Assembly (NCBI GenBank): GCA_900321365.1
Contig: ONVT01000148.1
Span: forward strand, 1-17,715
Source: an uncultured Eubacteriales bacterium
GTDB taxonomy: Bacteria > Bacillota_A > Clostridia > Lachnospirales > Lachnospiraceae
Direction of reading: 5' to 3'
Length of the DNA: 17,715 bases
Shown here: positions 14,860 to 17,715 of the stretch, piece by piece
How positions within the stretch are numbered: the first letter of the stretch is position 1
How the letters are laid out: every line of letters begins with the position of its first letter
The notes under the pieces: model-generated
Told to the model about the DNA's origin: nothing
Databases searched by the model: none
The model's input: the letters and a program-made list of their open reading frames with translations, nothing else
Made by a program: the position numbers and the translations under genes

Positions 14860-15312
14860 ATGAAATCTATACTTCTTATCGGTGTCAATCACCTTGGAAC
14901 CCTGATTGCAAAAAAGATGGCTGACACCGGATTCGAGGTCATGGCTGTTGACAATGATGAAGGCAGGATCAATGCGGTTCAGTCTATCGTCACAGATTCC
15001 CAGATCGGAGACACGACCAACGAAGAATTTCTGAAATCACTCGGAGTCAGTGAGTATGATCTCTGCTTCGTGACGATCGCCACTGATTTTCAAAGTTCTC
15101 TGATGACCACGTTCCTGCTGAAGGAACTGGGTGCGGCCAAAGTGGTTGCGCGGGCCAACAGTGAGATCCAGGAGAAGCTGCTGTACCGCAACGGAGCGGA
15201 TGAGGTGATCAATCCGGAAAAGCAGGCCGCCGAGTGGTTCGCGGCGAAGTACGGCAACGCGCCGGTTCCCGGATTCCTTTCTTCGGGCGGGAAAAGTTCT
15301 TTCTTTTCCTGA
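14860..15312 (+). CDS. ktrA: Short KtrA/TrkA-type RCK_N protein lacking the RCK_C domain
   Basis: This 150-residue Rossmann-fold regulator would partner KtrB. The nucleotide-binding turn reads GVNHLG (8-13) instead of the usual GxGxxG, and the acidic end of strand 2 is VDNDE (D31). The fold continues through LLKELGAAKVVARANS and NGADEVINPEKQAAE. Full KtrA proteins are about 220 residues, with a C-terminal RCK_C (TrkA_C) domain that in known members binds cyclic di-AMP. Here the frame stops about 30 residues after the RCK_N domain with an unrelated Gly/Ser/Phe tail. The stretch to the next gene is only 30 bases, so no displaced RCK_C coding exists. Start chosen at 14860: GAGGAGG lies six bases before it, overlapping alternative ATGs at 14845 and 14854. 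It may be a natural RCK_N-only form or a truncation. Confidence 0.85.
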   Translation: MKSILLIGVNHLGTLIAKKMADTGFEVMAVDNDEGRINAVQSIVTDSQIGDTTNEEFLKSLGVSEYDLCFVTIATDFQSSLMTTFLLKELGAAKVVARANSEIQEKLLYRNGADEVINPEKQAAEWFAAKYGNAPVPGFLSSGGKSSFFS

Positions 15313-15336
15313 AACTCCCCGCCCGGTATCGGCGGG
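15284..15336. terminator. Hairpin region between convergent ktrA and SDR genes
   Basis: Three complementary segments occur: CGGGCGGG (15284-15291), CCCGCCCG (15318-15325) and GGCGGG (15331-15336). The middle one can pair with either neighbour. The site is right for a two-way terminator between convergent genes, but no clear T-run follows any of the stems, so efficiency is doubtful. Confidence 0.4.
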
Positions 15337-15342
15337 TAAGAA

Positions 15343-16374
15343 TCAGTCGATCTCCTTCTTCGCCCGCTCCAGCGTCTCTATCACCCTGTCGCACCACCTG
15401 TCGAATTCCGGATCCTCCACCCTGCATTCCGGATGAGACAGGATATGCTCGATCACGATCCGCGCGCCCTGGTCAAACCGCACCGTCGTCCTCATATCGG
15501 GAACCACGCGCTTCAGCTTGCTGTTGTCAAATACCACCGATGCCGCCTTATCGCCGATCAGGCTCCCCTCAAAGTCATAACCGTGTTTTTTTCCGGCCGC
15601 GCTCAGGAACTGCGAGGAAACATGATAAGCGTTCAGTTCCACGCCAAGAGCGTCCGCGATCGTCTGGTAGATCTGGTTCCACGTCAGAGTTTCATCCCCC
15701 GTGATCTGGAACGCTTCCCCGATCGCGTGTCTGTTCCCCATGAGGCCTGTATATCCTGTCGCGAAATCCCTGTTAAATGTGAGTGTCCAGAGCGAAGTCC
15801 CGTCTCCGTGGATGATGACCGGTTTGCCTTCCATCATCCGTTTCAGCACCTGGTAAGAACCATTTTTTCCATGAACGCCAAGGGGCATCTTCCGCTCGTC
15901 ATAAGTATGGCTCGGTCTGACTATCGTCACCGGAAAACCTTTTGTGCGATACTGCTCCATCAGGTATTCTTCACACGCGATTTTATTTCTGGAATACTCC
16001 CAGTACGGATTTGCCAGTGACGTTCCTTCTGTAATCCTGTAATCACCCGCCGGTTTGTGACAGGCGGACGCGGAACTGGTAAAGAGATACTGCTTCGTCT
16101 TTCCCCTGAACAGTCTCACATCCCGCTCCACCTGCGAACGCTCAAATCCGATGAACTCACACACCGAATCAAACAGCATGCCCTCCAGCTTCTGAAGCAC
16201 GTCCTCCTCATCATTGATGTCCGCGATAACCGGATGGACTTCAGAAGGAAGCACGTCCATACGGCTGCCCCGGTTCAATACCCAGACTTCCCACTGTCCT
16301 GACTCCACAAGCCGCTTCACGACCGCGGTGCTGATGGTTCCTGTTCCGCCTATGAACAGCGCCTTCTTTTTCAT
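15343..16374 (-). CDS. NAD(P)-dependent epimerase/dehydratase-like protein (SDR superfamily)
   Basis: This 343-residue cytoplasmic protein has an N-terminal Rossmann motif IGGTGTIS (8-15), a Ser pair in LFTSSASA (100-101), and the catalytic pair Y127 and K131 in YSRNK. A downstream substrate-binding half includes IVRPSHTYDE and HGDGTSLWTLTFNRDFA, as in extended/atypical SDR proteins of the NAD-epimerase type. Substrate cannot be read from sequence; nucleotide sugars are common for the group, but no sugar pathway genes are nearby. Start chosen at 16374, with GAGGAGGG five to six bases upstream. It follows the tsf terminator, so it is probably transcribed on its own. Confidence 0.88.
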   Translation of the reverse strand: MKKKALFIGGTGTISTAVVKRLVESGQWEVWVLNRGSRMDVLPSEVHPVIADINDEEDVLQKLEGMLFDSVCEFIGFERSQVERDVRLFRGKTKQYLFTSSASACHKPAGDYRITEGTSLANPYWEYSRNKIACEEYLMEQYRTKGFPVTIVRPSHTYDERKMPLGVHGKNGSYQVLKRMMEGKPVIIHGDGTSLWTLTFNRDFATGYTGLMGNRHAIGEAFQITGDETLTWNQIYQTIADALGVELNAYHVSSQFLSAAGKKHGYDFEGSLIGDKAASVVFDNSKLKRVVPDMRTTVRFDQGARIVIEHILSHPECRVEDPEFDRWCDRVIETLERAKKEID

Positions 16375-16419
16375 GTTATCCCTCCTCAATACTCATGACT
16401 TATCGCTCATACTAAAGAA

Positions 16420-16442
16420 GCTCTCCATCCTGGATGGAGAGC
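16420..16442 (-). terminator. Rho-independent terminator after tsf
   Basis: GCTCTCCAT (16420-16428) pairs perfectly with ATGGAGAGC (16434-16442). On the minus strand the stem is followed by TTCTTTAG, a short T-rich run. It ends the rpsB-tsf operon 22 bases after the tsf stop. Confidence 0.8.
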
Positions 16443-16463
16443 CTTATGGATATACACTTCTCT

Positions 16464-17402
16464 TTACAGTCCCATCTGGGCTGCGACTTCCGCAGCGAAG
16501 TCTTCCTGCTTCTTCTCAAGGCCTTCGCCGGTCTCGAAGCGGATGAATCCCTTTACCTTGACGTTCGCGCCGGCTTCCTTACCAGCCTGGGCAACGTACT
16601 GGGCTACCGTCTGCTTGCCGTCCTCGGCCTTGACATAAACCTGGTCAAGCAGGCAGATCTCCTTCAGTTCCTTCTTCAGTCTTCCCTGAACCGCTCCGGC
16701 GATCACCTTCTCCGGCTTGCCCGCCATCTTCGGATCCTCGGCAATCTGCTTGGTCAGGATCTCAGTTTCATGATCCTTGAAATCCTGCGGAACTTCGCTC
16801 TCGCTGACATACTGCGGCTTGAGCGCGGCAACCTGCATCGCGACGTTCTTGCCGATCTCACGGACAGCTTCATTGTCCACATCGGTCTCAAGGTCGACAA
16901 TGGAGACGATCTTTCCGCCCATGTGCGTGTAGGCGACAACGATACCATTCTCTTCCTCGATCTGCTGGAAACGGCGGATCTTCAGATTCTCGCCGATAAC
17001 GGCGATCTGTCCGGCAAGTACTTCCTCAACGGTCTTTTCCGGATCTACCTTGCTGGGCTGCTTCATGAAAGCTTCAAGATCTTCCGCCGCAGTGACAAGC
17101 GCGTGCTCGGCAACCTGTCTGACATAGTTCTGGAACTTCTCATTCTTGGCAACGAAGTCTGTCTCGGAATTCACCTCGACGACAACGGCCTTCTTGCCGT
17201 CAACACTGACAGCCGCCATGGAAACGCCCTCTGCCGCGATGCGGCTGGCCTTCTTCTGTGCGGTGGCAAGTCCCTTTTCTCTCAGCCACTCAACGGCCTT
17301 ATCCATATCTCCGTCCGTTGCAGTCAGGGCCTTCTTGCAGTCCATCATGCCCGAACCGGTCATTTCTCTGAGTTCCTTCACCTGTGCTGCTGTGATAGCC
17401 AT
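16464..17402 (-). CDS. tsf: Translation elongation factor EF-Ts
   Basis: This 312-residue protein is the usual length for EF-Ts, the guanine-nucleotide exchange factor that recycles EF-Tu-GDP. The N-terminal UBA-like region has the signature VKELREMTGSGMMDCKKAL, and the core carries the family TDFVAKNE motif (SETDFVAKNEKF) followed by two dimerisation subdomains. AAGGAGG lies eight bases upstream of the ATG. It follows rpsB by 12 bases, the standard bacterial rpsB-tsf operon, and ends at a clear terminator. Confidence 0.98.
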   Translation of the reverse strand: MAITAAQVKELREMTGSGMMDCKKALTATDGDMDKAVEWLREKGLATAQKKASRIAAEGVSMAAVSVDGKKAVVVEVNSETDFVAKNEKFQNYVRQVAEHALVTAAEDLEAFMKQPSKVDPEKTVEEVLAGQIAVIGENLKIRRFQQIEEENGIVVAYTHMGGKIVSIVDLETDVDNEAVREIGKNVAMQVAALKPQYVSESEVPQDFKDHETEILTKQIAEDPKMAGKPEKVIAGAVQGRLKKELKEICLLDQVYVKAEDGKQTVAQYVAQAGKEAGANVKVKGFIRFETGEGLEKKQEDFAAEVAAQMGL

Positions 17403-17414
17403 CTGAATTCCTCC

Positions 17415-17715
17415 TTACTCCGATGCAGTCTCCTGCTCCTCGCCTGCGTAGTCAATGCCCTCTCCCGTGAATACCTGATTCTCGATCGGAGCGGCTCCCT
17501 CTGTACCCTGCTTTGCCTCGATAACAGCGTCAGCCATCTTGGAGACAATCAGCCTGACGGCACGGATCGCGTCGTCGTTGCCCGGAATCACATAGTCCAG
17601 ATCTTCCGGATCGCAGTTGGTGTCCGCGATGCCGATCAGCGGGATGCCAAGTGCATGGGCTTCCTGCACACAGATATGTTCTTTCTTCAGGTCTACGATA
17701 AAGATCGCATCCGGA
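17415..17715 (-). CDS. rpsB: Ribosomal protein S2, C-terminal part (runs off the window edge)
   Basis: About 99 C-terminal residues are present; the 5' end lies beyond 17715. S2 signatures are clear: [19 protein letters not shown], then [31 protein letters not shown]2 is a protein of the small ribosomal subunit needed for mRNA binding near S1. The acidic tail (GEEQETASE) is a common variable end. It is the first gene of the rpsB-tsf operon. Confidence 0.96.
   Translation of the reverse strand, partial: PDAIFIVDLKKEHICVQEAHALGIPLIGIADTNCDPEDLDYVIPGNDDAIRAVRLIVSKMADAVIEAKQGTEGAAPIENQVFTGEGIDYAGEEQETASE

Noticed and set aside
15222..15342. Frameshift explaining the short KtrA
   Set aside because: Only about 120 bases remain before the convergent gene, too few for an RCK_C domain in any frame, and no matching residues are visible.

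Overview
The window looks like chromosomal DNA from a low-to-mid GC Gram-positive anaerobe of the Clostridia, most probably a Lachnospiraceae-type gut organism. The evidence is the strong GGAGG-type ribosome sites, the rpsB-tsf pair, a KtrAB-type potassium system, a lipoprotein with a lipobox, a PF06541-family membrane protein and an atypical XRE/receiver regulator. This taxonomic call is inference from gene content. Coding density is high, no stretch over 300 bases lacks a gene, and no tRNA, rRNA, CRISPR array or transposase was seen.

Layout. Bases 1-156 hold a pair of hairpin repeats downstream of a 991-residue MscS-family channel (157-3132, minus) that carries two extra extracytoplasmic regions. 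A 286-base divergent intergenic region follows. Bases 3419-7888 form a signalling locus: an orphan XRE-receiver response regulator (plus); a minus operon of a PF06541 membrane protein and a membrane protein with 11-residue helical repeats; and a second minus operon of an XRE-receiver regulator translationally coupled to a LytS-type membrane histidine kinase. A divergent small DUF308/HdeD-like membrane protein follows (7989-8510).

The right half is a minus-strand run of a cysteine-rich membrane protein, a membrane diguanylate cyclase, a UPF0173 metallo-hydrolase and a peptidoglycan-binding lipoprotein. It is followed by plus-strand ktrB and a shortened ktrA, then minus-strand genes for an extended/atypical SDR protein, EF-Ts (tsf) and the 3' part of rpsB, which runs off the window edge.

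How it may work together. The kinase and its coupled regulator form a two-component system whose regulators have the DNA-binding domain in front of the receiver, the reverse of the usual order. The two regulators are about 85% identical in the receiver but only about 64% in the HTH part, so one kinase could address two regulators with different DNA targets. A 23-base motif, 19 of 23 positions identical, lies beside candidate promoters of both the channel gene and the PF06541 operon. This makes a linked envelope or osmotic-response regulon plausible. That regulon is the most interesting candidate here, and it is inference rather than demonstrated.
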